From the NCBI RefSeq assembly GCF_902459465.1, contig NC_047072.1, positions 16,721,776-16,785,775 on the forward strand: a stretch of DNA of 64,000 nucleotides, written 5' to 3'. The notes below the pieces were generated by a model. That model did not search any database. It was given only the letters and a program-made list of their open reading frames with translations, and was not told the DNA's origin. The stretch comes from Asterias rubens. Lineage: Eukaryota; Echinodermata; Asteroidea; Forcipulatida; Asteriidae. The first letter of the stretch is position 1. Each line of letters opens with the position of its first letter. Shown one piece after another: positions 47,982-58,676 of the stretch. The position numbers and the translations under genes are program-made.

Positions 47982-49328
47982 GACGATGTCGTATGCTATG
48001 TAGATCTCGTTTTGAAGTCCATAATCCAGTTTACGGCTGGGTCCTCAGCCAGGTGAAGGGCTTTGATGCCACCATCAAGGTGAGAGAGTGGGCAGTCATC
48101 TATCATGTGGCGCATCGTCTGTGGTTCTCCACAATCACAAAGCGGAGATGCAAGGTAGCCCCACTTGTGTAGGCTGCTGCGGCACGGCCCTGCGTCTGTA
48201 CGAAACCGGTTTAAGACGCACCAATGGCCGCGCGGGAGGTCCATTCCCGGAAGTTGGATGGTGGGGTCAGCGACCAGGAACTTGTGGGGGACGTTGGTGT
48301 GGTCTCGCCACCGTGTGCGCCATAGATCTTCTGCTGTCGCTGCACTGTCCGGGACATTGGACCAGATTGGGTTTCTAGACTTAAGTCTAGGCCTAGGGTG
48401 GAAGTCAAGGTCTCTGAGGAGAGGGAGCTCAGGGTTGGATCGGATCTTACAGACCAGCCTAGATGTGGCTACCTCTCTTCGGATGTCTGGAGGGGCAATG
48501 TTGCTCAGGACTGGGAGCCAGTCTGTCTTTGTACTGCGAACGGCGCCAGTGATGGTTCTCATGGTGTTGTTGAGTTGGACGTCGACAAGGCCGGTGTGGA
48601 CAGAATTCCTCCAGACTGGAGCACAGTACTCAGCCACTGAGTAGCAGAGGGCTATAGCAGATGAGCGGAGTGTCCTTGTCTTAGCTCCCCAGGTTGTACC
48701 ACCGAGCATGTGGATCAAGTTGTTTCTGGTCTGGATTTTGGCAGCTACTTTCTGGAGGTGAGGTTTGAAGGTGAGTGTACGGTCCAGGGTGACGCCAAGG
48801 TAAGTCGGTTTGGGGGCGTGGCTCAAACGTTTTCCGTTGAGAAAGATGTCTAGCTCTTGTTGGCTTTTTGCATTGTGCAGGTGAAAGACACTGGATACTG
48901 TTTTAGCCACACTGGGCTGAAGTCGCCAGCGTTTACAGTATTCACTGATCTTTGCTATGTCATCATTGATAGTGGTGCCGAGGTCTTCAAACGTTCTTGC
49001 TTGGTGGGCGAGGCAGATATCATCAGCACAGATGAACTTTCGGCACATAGTGGCTGGGAGGTCACTTGTGTACAGGTTGAACAGGGTGGGTGCCAGTACT
49101 GATCCTTGTGGCAAGCCGTTCTTCTGCATTCTCCATGAGCTACAAGTGTCTCCCATATGGACACGAAACCGTCGTTGTTGCAACAGCAGTTCAACTATGT
49201 CAACGGCCCAGCGTGGTAGTACTTTGGAGATTTTGACTAGCAGACCTTTGTGCCACACAGTGTCATATGCAGCAGTTAGATCCAGGAAGACGGCGCCAGT
49301 CTTTAGGCCTTGCTGGTATCCGTTTTAT
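47982..49328 (-). mobile_element. 5'-truncated non-LTR retrotransposon
   Basis: A 1347-base insertion flanked by the direct repeat AGTCCCTCAT (47972-47981 and 49329-49338). It is cut off at the 5' end inside the reverse transcriptase. The 3' end lies only about 14 bases past the stop codon and has no poly(A). 5' truncation plus target duplication is the signature of target-primed reverse transcription. Confidence 0.93.
47996..49323 (-). CDS. Reverse transcriptase, C-terminal part (jockey/RTE-like)
   Basis: Partial ORF2-type protein, open from the truncation point to a TAG at 47996. RT motifs in order: GAVFLDLTAAYDTVWHKGLL (motif A), NGLPQGSVLAPTLFNLYTSD (motif B), CADD in place of the usual YADD or FADD (motif C), then SVAKTVSSVF and PTYLGVTLDR. 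Near the C-terminus CDCGEPQTMRHMIDDCPL is the Cys-His pattern common after RT in jockey-like LINEs. The endonuclease and the first RT motifs are missing, so it cannot work alone. The absence of frameshifts points to a recent insertion. Confidence 0.92.
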
Positions 49329-50039
49329 AGTCCCTCATAAAACTGTTTCATCAAAACGCAACAATCATGATGGGTGGATTGCCGCCTGTCATTGGACATG
49401 AAGGTAATTAACCGTTTCTCCTTTTTTTTTCTTTTTCCTTTTTTTTTTTGAATTTTTTTATATTCATACTTGATTTGTAGTTCAAAGATTAATTAATATG
49501 TAAAACAAATAACTAATAATATTTGCATTTACGTATTGATGTTCAAACATTCTAAAATATGCATCCCTGTGGATACACTTCTTTCCATTGTTCAGGTACT
49601 TAAGATTTTCCCGTAGACTCTGTGCACCTAATTGCTTGTGGTACATCCCGGTCTTGAGAACTTCCCTATGGAGTCATTTTATTTCTCCCTCATTTGTTTT
49701 TTCCCATAAGGTACCGAGTATGGGAATAGTGTTGGCTCTTTTAAACGAAAAAAAAAAAAAAAAATTAATTATTGCTTAATATTTTCACTGTATTTTTTGG
49801 GTTGTCTAGTTGTTATTGTTTGGTTAATATATGTTTTCGTTTTTATTTCGGTAGAAATACGAACTTTGCTGGAGATCTTACCCGAAAAAGCCTCCGACAT
49901 CAAATGCATCCTTAAAGTGATGGAGCCAATGGATGAAAGCGCAGACTTTGTGTACGTCGCAATTCACTTTGAATTCTACAACGAATTGGGAGAAAAATAC
50001 ATGGATGGGAAGTAAGTAGGAGCCAACTAATATAAAACC

Positions 50040-50790
50040 ATCCCTGCATCCATATACTAAGACCTACAGACTAATCCGACGCGCACCGGGCGCGCAAGTT
50101 AGTGTTGGGCACCGCGCGTCATTTGCTGCGGTGTCTTCAACGCCTAGATTGTGCACACAAAGACACCGCAGTTGGTGATTTTCAATAGAGGGCGCTACCA
50201 ATTTTGATTCGTCGGATTGGTCTATAGACTTGACTCAAGTCCCAAATCCCGTGCCATCGCCAGAAAACTGCATTCCCCAACCAAATCCGCATTCTCGTGA
50301 CAACATTTGACTTGCTAGCTATGTAGTTGGCGCAATATATATTTAAAAAAGGGACCTCCCACACGAGAACGGGGCTTGAATCAAGTCTAACTTGGACCGT
50401 ACTTGGTAAACAACTTACAGACCATGCGAACGTTTTTTAAAATAAGTGTGACCTAGTGCATTCTTTGGGTATTCTGGCAGGCAAGATACTGCATTGGTCA
50501 TAATTGGGAAAGTTTACACTTTGTGTCATAATTTCCACATAAATCCAAGAATTATGAACGTAAAAGCTGGACAAGTTTTGAGATGTGTCCCATTCCATCA
50601 TATCAAAAATTGATAAGAATTAGACAGTGCAATCTCCATAAAATATAAGATTTTATGTTTTCTTCCATATAGGCTGTGTACAAATCGTGCCTGCAAGAAG
50701 TCCAGGCTCTGTGTCTCTTTTGTGATGTGACGTCACATGTCACATCATCTATACAGTCAAAGTTAAACAGACAATTACTACTCAACTGAT
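50040..50790. other. Spacer between pseudogene 4 and gene 5
   Basis: No exon 4 of member 4 was found here. A GCGCACCGGGCGCGCAAGTT stretch near 50080 is unusually GC-rich for the window. Confidence 0.4.
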
Positions 50791-50813
50791 GAGGAGCTTT
50801 AATTTGAATGGTA

Positions 50814-50989
50814 GGGATTATGCGCTTATGGTTGCCATAAACCCGTCGTTCATGCGGGTTTCTGGCTTAATAGAAATTTCACTAGGAATTATTGTCCGAG
50901 AACTAAAATTTGATTGACGGGTGAAGTTATGTTTAAAAATACTGAGTAGAGCCGTTTGCGTTACAAGTGACTTATCGCATACAAGCATC
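50814..50989 (+). promoter_or_regulatory. Promoter region of NTF2-like gene 5
   Basis: GGGATTATGCGCTTAT (50814-50829), a small hairpin AACCCG...CGGGTT (50840-50860), TTTAAAAAT (50932-50940) and TCGCATACAAGCATC (50975-50989), in the same order as before gene 6. Confidence 0.6.
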
Positions 50990-51054
50990 GTTATCAACCG
51001 TGGAGATATCGTAATTCTTTCCTGACGCATTCACACGCAAGAATAAAAAACAGG

Positions 51055-53649
51055 ATGTTTCTCGTCAACCTTGTACCCCTGCTTCTGGTGTTCGGTGTGT
51101 TGACTCAATCTGGGGTTGATGCAACTGAACATCTTGAGGAAGATCAGAGTGATCTTCGAGGTAAATATTTCAAGAATATCTTGATTTTACTTTAGTTGTA
51201 GAGTGTGACAAGAAGCAATTATATTTAAACCTTTCCATATCTTGTTTGCACCATGCAAAGTTTTTCCTACTTATTCTGATTTTTTTTTATATACAAATAA
51301 AACTACAAAACATATTGGTTTTTTTTATATTTGCAGAAGTGGTTGTGTCATTGTTTGATAAGTTTATAAACGCAAGCCTCAGCGGTGACACGGATGCGGT
51401 TGTGAGCCTTCACGACAAAGATGCTAAGATATTAATAGATGGCTTTCCTCCGGTTATTGGACTTGACGGTAGGCCCATACCTATCTATTTACATGATTTC
51501 TACATCATTGCATTGTATTGGCACTGGAAACCATTGGTAATTGCTCAAAACAGATGTTAGCACAAAACTTACTTGGTAATGAGGAATGAGGAGCTGTTGA
51601 TAGTGTAAACGATGTGAGAAACGGCTCCCTCTAAAGTAACGTTGTTTTTTATCACGAATTGTTTTCTCACTAAAATGTTTGAGTTGACCTCATCAGCTGC
51701 GGTCTCGAATTCAAGGCATCTGGAAGCACACAACTTGTGCAACAAGGGTGTTTGTTTCCCTTCATTATTATTTCGCAACTTCGACTACCAATTGAGTTCA
51801 TAGGTTTACTTTCATAGGTTTGTTAAGGTATGCATAAGTTGAGATAAACCAAGTAAGAAAACTGGTCTTTGACAATTAGCAAAGGTGTCCAGTGCCTTTA
51901 AATCTTGAATCTTGTATTGGTCTACTCTCCTGAAAACATTGATGCTGTCTTGGAGAGGGTGCGTTGCAAAATCCATTTGTGCTCTGTGCGTGTACTGTCA
52001 ACATTTGTTTTGTTTATTTGATGTTTATGATTTATTTGGGTAGAGATACGCACTCTGGTGGAGCTCCTACCCGAAAGAGCCGCTGAAGAAAAGTTTACCA
52101 TCAAAGAGTTGTGGCCAATGGATAAAGACGAAAACTATTTGTACATCCGTTATCACTTTGATTATTTCAACAAGTCCGGTGAGAACTACCTCGATGCGAG
52201 GTAAGTGATAATAATAACAATAATAATAATAATAATAACAACAACAACAATAATAATAGTAACCAGTTTTTATAATCACCTTTCTTAAGGGCGTCTCAAA
52301 GCACTTCTTGCATTGTTACCCCTGGTCATGCACTCCTTAAATCATCTCAGCTTTCGAGGAAGTATACAACCTGTAACAAATACAAATCAATCACAAGAAC
52401 AGTAATTACAAGAATCGATCACAAGAACCATCTCTGTCACAGGTACCCATTTACCCGGCCCCTGGGTGGAGAGAAGCAAGTGCATAGTTAAGTGTTTTGC
52501 TCAGGGACACACAAGGGTCACGACCGGGAATTGAAAAAAATTAAATATAAAAAAAGGCCGCTTAGTGCCATCTTAAAGGGTATATATGTATTTTTTCCTA
52601 ACAAAAAACACAAAGTCCACAGACTTACACAGTTTAAAAATTATGAAAGTAGAAAGCTTCTCTTGAAATTTTACTTACTGAGGTGCTGTAGTTTTTGAGA
52701 AATGAGTAAAAGTAATAATTTTCTTCTCAGTTTTAGCATGTAAAAACGTGTTAACAAGTTATGCTATGGTTTTGGTATAATATCATAACTGGTTAAGGGG
52801 ATTTTACATGCTAAAATAATTTGGGTCTCATTAGACCAAAACTATTTTGTGACTTGTTTTACTCATTTCTCAAAAACTTCATCACCTCAGTAAGTAATAT
52901 TTGAAGGGAAGCTTTCCACATCATTATCTTCAAACACTGTAAGTTTAATGTAAATCTATGGACATTTTGAAACCTTTAAAGAGTGTGTTTTATTTTCTAT
53001 CATTTAAACAACAAAATAATAATAATGTTTTGAACTAGTACACACTGCTAACAGACATAAGGCCAACAATAAAGAAAACAGTTTAGCGTCCTCACCCGCT
53101 TCTTTTTTAGAGACCGGCACTTTTTTTGTTCACGGAAAAAGGGTAAATTTCAACGATCTCAGTCGATTGTTGTTGCTTGTAAATATTTATTTATTTATTT
53201 ATTTCATTTTAAATCTTCGGACATAATTCTTTGTTGGCAGGGGCCGTCCAGGGTAAGGCAAAAGTTTTAAAAACTGTCATCAAAGCGATGTGCCCTCCCA
53301 GACCCCTCCAACAAAAAACATAAACGTTTATAAAACTACAGAAAATAAAAGCATGAATTAAAAAATAAGTAGATAATAACATACAAAAGTACAAAACGCT
53401 ACATTAAATTAAAAAAATCCCAGCCGGTTGGTTGTCTGTAAAAAATGTGTCGGCGGTCATAAAAAAAATAGCCATATTCCCTTTTTTTTCAAAAAAGGGC
53501 TAGACGGCTAAATCTGTTTCTGTTTGAATTTGGCATAACCAAACATCTTATCTGTTAAATTTCACAGTGCATTGGCAGTCTTCAAGAAGTCTGACGACCA
53601 GTACAAGATTCACATAGTGATGTTCAACACTCACAACCAAGCAATATAA
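51055..53649 (+). CDS. Secreted NTF2-like/SnoaL-type protein, gene 5 (four exons)
   Basis: Exons 51055-51160, 51337-51468, 52044-52200 and 53568-53649; 158 residues. Signal peptide MFLVNLVPLLLVFGVLTQSG. Mature part: VSLFDKFINASLSGDTDAVV, the loop GFPPVIGLDG, EIRTLVELLPERA, YLYIRYHFDYFNKSGENYLD, and a last exon with KKSDDQYKIHIVMFNTHNQ. The mature protein has no Cys. Intron 2 carries a reversed family A element; intron 3 carries microsatellite, SINE-like and dispersed-repeat sequence. Exon 1 is almost identical to that of gene 6. Confidence 0.82.
51520..51903 (-). repeat. MITE-like element, family A (intron 2 of gene 5)
   Basis: Reversed copy: CACTGGAAACCATTGGTAAT on the left, GTGTCCAGTGCCTTTAA on the right. 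Confidence 0.75.
52206..52258 (+). repeat. AAT/AAC microsatellite
   Basis: Mixed AATAAT and AACAAC units right after exon 3 of gene 5; a shorter version follows exon 3 of gene 6 (near 55790), so it predates that duplication. Confidence 0.8.
52435..52570 (+). repeat. SINE-like fragment
   Basis: GGTACCCATTTACCCGG, GGTGGAGAGAAGCAA and AGGGACACACAAGGGTCACG match a related fragment at 55960-56100 in gene 6. The trailing part ATGGCCGCGCTATGTCATCTT of the gene 6 copy resembles a tRNA-like arm. Confidence 0.45.
53195..53420 (+). repeat. Dispersed repeat (intron 3 of gene 5)
   Basis: Shares GGCCGTCCAGGG, AAAAACTGTCATCAAA and GATGTGC(C/T)CTCCCAGACC with the repeat nested at 40.4 kb; begins with a TTTATTTATTT tract. 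Confidence 0.55.
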
Positions 53650-53894
53650 TAAGACGTCATGTGAACCACTCCCTTCACGGTTATCACTTTATGTTCGTCA
53701 CGATCGTCACTGACTCTACCCCCACAAAACAGTCTAGAATACTGTGACAGTTATTTGTCATAGTCAATATTTAATGTAATTTTCTTAGTGCAATTGTCAA
53801 CGTGTTATCTTTAATACTCTTAATTTCTTCAACCAATTCCGTGGGTAACATTGCATTGCTTTAATGTGTCAATCTGTCACAGTGTTTCATGCAA

Positions 53895-54095
53895 GATGGG
53901 CTAAGATTCATAGAGCTGTTTAAGCATTGACTAGTTACTAAGCAAAACACAATTATGCTTACCATAATAAGGTTACCAGCCAAACTATACCATGTCACAA
54001 GTACATTTTATGACTGGTATCCTGCTGATTTCTGTTTAGCAGTTGATTTTTTAAGCAATATTTTCTGCTTGACCAGCTCTGTAAAATTGGACCCT
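53895..54095. repeat. MITE-like element, family M3
   Basis: GGGCTAAGATTCATAGAGCT on the left, ACCAGCTCTGTAAAATTGGA on the right. Confidence 0.6.
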
Positions 54096-54239
54096 GCCCA
54101 AAAAACTCGGTATCTTGCGGCAGAAACAAGTTAATAAAAAAACCATGTCGTACAAAAAGAGGTTTCTTGTTATTTCATACGAGTTCTAGTGTAAAAGACA
54201 ATTATTATACAACTAATGAGGAGCTTATGTTGAATGTTG

Positions 54240-54440
54240 GGGATAAGATGCGCTAATGGTTACAATATTAACCCGTCGTTTATGCGGGTTTTGTTTAATT
54301 ATAATAGAAAGAGAGAATTGCCAATCAGTTCACGGTAATTTATTATTACTTTATAAAATTTAATTGACGGTTGAAAATCTGTATAAATATTTTGAGTAGA
54401 GCCGTTTAGCGTTAGAAGCGACTTCTCGCATACAAGCATC
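54240..54440 (+). promoter_or_regulatory. Promoter region of NTF2-like gene 6
   Basis: GGATAAGATGCGCTAAT (54240-54256), hairpin AACCCG...CGGGTT (54270-54290), TATAAAT (54382-54388) and TCGCATACAAGCATC (54426-54440). The likely transcription start lies between the last two. Confidence 0.65.
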
Positions 54441-54561
54441 AGCATCAATCGTGGGAGGTATCGCAATTATTTCCTGACGCAAGAAGAGTACTGCAGTATA
54501 CTGATTTGCGCTGTAGAAGTATTTCTTCTTCTTATTATTATTATTGAGAATCAAAATTAGT

Positions 54562-56596
54562 ATGTTTCTCGTCAACCTTGTACCCCTGCTTCTGGTGTTC
54601 GGTGTGTTAACTCAATCTGGGGTTGATGCAACTGAACATCTTGAGGAAGACCAGAGTGATCTTCGAGGTAAATATTTTAGAATATCATGATTCTATTTTA
54701 GAAGTAGAGAATAATGTTTAATGTCACGTAATGTAATTAATGTGTAGGCCTAGTTCTACAGTTCGTTTTATTCACTTATTTTGAAAAATATATAAAGCCA
54801 AAAGTATTTCAAAACTAAAAGTCGTGCTGGTAACCTCTCCACTCTTGTGTTTTTATCGACTCTTTTTACATTCCTATTTTTTTCTGCTAATCTGCTTATT
54901 GTAAAAACATTACCGTTTTTTAGCTGTAATAATTGTATTTGCTAATTTTTGTGTTTCTTTGAAGCGCTTTGAGGCCCTGCAGAAGGCGCGATATAAATGT
55001 TTCTTGATACTTATTATTATAACCTTTGTGATTTGTAGAAGCGGTTGCGTCCTTGTTCGATGAGTATATTAGCGCTAGCCTCAGCGGTAACACGGATGCA
55101 GTGGTGAGCCTACACGACAAAGATGCCAAAATATTGGTCGAAGGTTTTCCTCCGGCTACTGGACTTGAGGGTAGCTGCTTTTACTTAATTTCTAAACCTA
55201 CATTTCGCATAATACATTGAATTTTTTAAATCTTGAATCTTGAATTGTTCTACTCTTATAAAAGCTTTGCTGATGCCATAGAGAGGATGTGTTGCAAAAT
55301 ATAATGTGGTCGGTGCTTATGCTGTCAATATTGTAAACAAAATAAAATCATACATTAATATTTTGCAATTAAATTTAAACTTAAGATAATATACACATTC
55401 TTGCTAAGCTATCACTATGCAAGACTTGTCTATCCTTCATTATATTGTTTGTAGTTTTGCCATTTAGCTTTTGATAAAACTTCTGGCCGAAACGTGACGC
55501 CACTAACTTTTGTTTGCGTTTATTATTATTATTATTATCATTTTTTTTCTTCTGAAAATATCTTTTAACATTCGTTTTGTTTATTTCGTATTATGATTTA
55601 TTTTGGGTAGAGATACGGACTCTGGTGGAGCTCCTACCCGAAAGAGCCGCTAAAATGAAGTGGACCGTAAAAGAGGTGTGGCCGATGGATAAAGACGAAA
55701 ACTATGTATACGTCCGATTTTACTTCGAAAATATCAACAAGTCCGGAGAAAAATACCTTGATGGGACGTAAGTAATGAATAATAAAAATCGTAATAGCAA
55801 TAATAATAACAACCAGGTTTTTTTTAGCGGCTATAAACACTCGAAGGGCGTCTCAAAGCGCTTCCACCATTTAATTCATTCCTTAAACCATTAGCTACAG
55901 AGACAGTAAACAGCCTATGCAACAGTGTGCTACTAAGCTCAATCACAAGAAGTATCTCCGCCCTCACATATACCCGTTTACCCCTAGGTGGAGAGAAGCA
56001 ATTATGTTTGGTGTCTTGCTTAAAGGGACACAAGTGTCCCGACCGGGATGCAAACCCACACTCTGCTGTACATGAAACATTATAACAAAATGGCCGCGCT
56101 ATGTCATCTTGAAGAGTGTATTTTATTTTCTAGTATTCATTTTTTGTTCATTCTTCGGAGTGTGAAACGTCTGAAAAAAAGATTAGACCTAGTCAAGGGA
56201 AGTACATACCACAACTGCGTCCGAAACGAATTTAGTCTGGCTAGTTTTGAACTAGCAGCTAACTTGCAGAGGCCGGCTCCTTTTTTTTTATATATTATTT
56301 TGAGAACGGAAAACAATATTTTTTTAACGATCTCAGACGCAAACAAAATTGAAAAAATACCCCAGACAGTTGTCTTTAAAAATGTGTCGGCGGCCATTTT
56401 TCGGCGGCCATTTTGAAAACAAAAACCTACCTCCTTCCTTTTATCAAATGGCAGGGCGATAAACATGTTTTTTTTTTTACCTAACCAAGACTCTTATCTT
56501 TCGTTATTTCACAGTGCATTGACCGTCCTCAAGAAGTCTGAAGACCAGTACAAGTTTTACTTAGTGATGTTCAACACTCATAACCAAGCAACCTAA
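54562..56596 (+). CDS. Secreted NTF2-like/SnoaL-type protein, gene 6 (four exons)
   Basis: Exons 54562-54667, 55039-55170, 55611-55767 and 56515-56596; 158 residues. Exon 1 encodes the same 35 complete codons as gene 5 with only two silent base changes. Exon 2 (VASLFDEYISASLSGNTDAV, loop GFPPATGLEG) differs from gene 5 at 23 of 132 bases and 11 residues. Exon 3 contains KMKWTVKEVWPMDKDENYVY and VRFYFENINKSGEKYLDG; exon 4 ends YLVMFNTHNQAT. All splice sites are GT-AG. Secreted; function unknown. Confidence 0.82.
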
Positions 56597-57483
56597 TATG
56601 ACGCTATGTGCACCACACCCTACACGGTTATGTTCGTCGAGACCGTCTCTGCATCTGAAAGCACTTTTAAAAAGTTCTGTACAAACCTTACAAGAAGTGG
56701 GACTCGGTGCGACATCGTTTTGCTTCTGGTCAAGACTGCAAGTTCATATCATACCCCGGCTCGTATTAGCTTGATCGATGTATGGCGGACACTTTATGAG
56801 TGCACTGTTTTTGGTTTGGGTGTATGCAGACAAATTTAACCCAAACCTAATAGTGACCTAATAATGTGTTCACCATAACTTAAAATGGCTTAATCACTGC
56901 CCATCAAATGCACATAAAGAACACTTCATTTGATGTTTTTACTACTTTACGAAGCGCACCTGCGTTCTCATTATATCCCGCTTTGGTTGTCGTTCTAAAA
57001 TCGTCCGAACCTTCAACAACATCTTTGTTTCTAATTTGTACAAATGCAATAAACATTCAACCAAGATCATCAAAGCTTGTTTCCTCGTCCATTAATACAG
57101 TGACAAACAACATCCTAATGGTCACATCGGGTTACAATATAGTAGTTGGAAACTGAAGGAAAAAAAATCAAATATATTTATTTTTACAGGATTTATTTAC
57201 AGATTGATCATTCAAGATATTTTAACGATATAAATTTTGAAAATAGCCAAGCCGGTTGACTAAATAATATTTCTGCCGGGCCAATTTTGGAAGAAAAAAA
57301 ACCTCCTTCGTCACCTTTTTTTTAGAAAAAAGGAAGACGTCAGACATGTTTTTGTTATTTGTCCTGAATCAGCAAATGTAAAATAAACGAGCAGTGTGTT
57401 TTAAAGGTCGGTGTTGGACAGAACCATTCCAAGTTCTGCTCTACGTCAATGACAAATTTTTCGGGATGCATACGGGATGCATT

Positions 57484-57877
57484 AAAGGCACTGGTCACTA
57501 TTTGTAATTACTCAAAATAAATGTTAGCATAAAAACTTACTTGGTAACAAGCAAAGGGGAGAGGTTGATGGTATAAAACATTGCGAGAAACGGCTCTCTC
57601 TGAAGTAACGTAGGTTCCGAGAAGTAGTTTTCCACTAAAATATTTGAATTTGATTTCGAGACCTCAGAATGGATGTTGAGGCCCCGAAATCAAGCATCTG
57701 AAATGAGCCCACAACTTTTTGTGACAAGGTTTTTTTCATTACATTATTTCCTCGCAACTTAGACGACCAATTGAGCTCCAATTTTCCCAGGTTGTTTTTT
57801 GTGCAATATGTTGAGATAGAGCAAGTGAGAAGACTGGTCTTTGACACTTACCAAGGGTTTCAAGTGTCTTTAAACCT
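57484..57877 (-). repeat. MITE-like element, family A
   Basis: Reversed copy between gene 6 and the transporter: TTAAAGGCACTGGTCACTAT at left, TTTCAAGTGTCTTTAA at right, including the GAGGCCCCGAAATCAAGCAT palindrome arm. Confidence 0.75.
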
Positions 57878-58019
57878 TATCATATTATTTCTTTAGTGAA
57901 AACAAACCTCCGAGATGAAAATCGTTTAGTATACATTGCTTTGCTCCTCCGGTTGATTTCCTCCTCACAGTGCGTAGGCGTCTGTAACCATGGCTTTAGC
58001 TGTCTAGAGTCCATCCAGT

Positions 58020-58582
58020 TAAAGGCACTGGACACCTTTGGTAATTGTCAAAGACCAGTATTCTCACTTGGTGTATCCCAATATTATATGCACCACATGG
58101 TCATCCAGTTGCAAGAGAATAATGAAAGAAGAAGTTGTTGCATAACTGTGTGTGCTTTCAGATGCCTTTACAAAGGCTTCAGCCCTGATGTCTTGTGTTA
58201 TTTGAGTGCGAGAACCTGTTTCTCAAAAACTACTTTACTTCAATGGGAGGTGTTTCTCACAATATGTTATACTGTCAACAGCTCTCCATTGCTTGTTACC
58301 AAGTAAGTTTTTATGATATAGAAAGGTTTACGGTAACACCATGTAATGACTATCTTTAATAGTTGGGGTGGTTCTGAAAAGAACCATTGGTTCAACTCGA
58401 CGTTTCGATCAGTATGCTCTGATCGTCTTCTGGAGAAAAACTCATTAGAGATAGTCATTATATGGTGTTACCGCAAACCTTTCTATATCGTATTTCCACC
58501 ATGCAAAGTTTCAAATCCTACTTAAGTTTTTATGCTACACCGATTATTTTGAGTATTTACCGATAGTGTATAGTGCCTTTAA
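58020..58582 (+). repeat. Family A element interrupted by a hairpin element
   Basis: Left end TTAAAGGCACTGGACACCTT, right end GTGTATAGTGCCTTTAA. Between TAAGTTTTTATG and its near-repeat TAAGTTTTTATGCTAC lies another foldback element. Confidence 0.75.
58315..58489. repeat. Hairpin element nested in family A
   Basis: GATATAGAAAGGTTTACGGT and ACCGCAAACCTTTCTATATC are inverted ends; the inner arms (AATGACTATCTTTAATAG / CATTAGAGATAGTCATTA) also pair. A diverged relative lies near 26.9 kb. Confidence 0.8.
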
Positions 58583-58676
58583 GGTCTAGCACTGACGTGC
58601 ACTGCACCGGAGGGTCCACTTCTGCTCAGTGCATAATTAATGGTCTGGGAAAATGCTTCACTGAGAACTGGAGAAA

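Larger units (their letters stand above)
47915..50011 (+). pseudogene. NTF2-like family member 4, disrupted by a LINE
   Basis: Exon 2 is split: 47915-47981 and 49339-49403. Skipping the insertion and one target copy leaves 132 bases, exactly the family length, with an open frame (AIVTVFDKMVEYSLKDDTQS ... GGLPPVIGHEG) and a proper donor. Exon 3 (49855-50011, 157 bases; ILPEKASDI ... VYVAIHFEFYNELGEKYMDG) is intact with both splice sites. I find neither the signal-peptide exon 1 upstream nor exon 4 before gene 5, so the locus probably lost both ends as well. Confidence 0.85.

Noticed and set aside
48088-49340. Plus-strand frames opposite the reverse transcriptase
   Set aside because: Antisense shadows of the RT coding sequence with no domain content.
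50461-50560. Possible exon 4 of disrupted member 4 (TGCATTGGTCATAATTGGG)
   Set aside because: Only a few words resemble exon 4 of the paralogues; no proper acceptor and the frame does not give the NxHNQ ending.
13639-56596. Reading the small secreted family as disulfide-rich toxins or antimicrobial peptides
   Set aside because: The mature proteins have almost no cysteines and are about 120 residues with an NTF2-like pattern; signal-peptide conservation alone is not enough.
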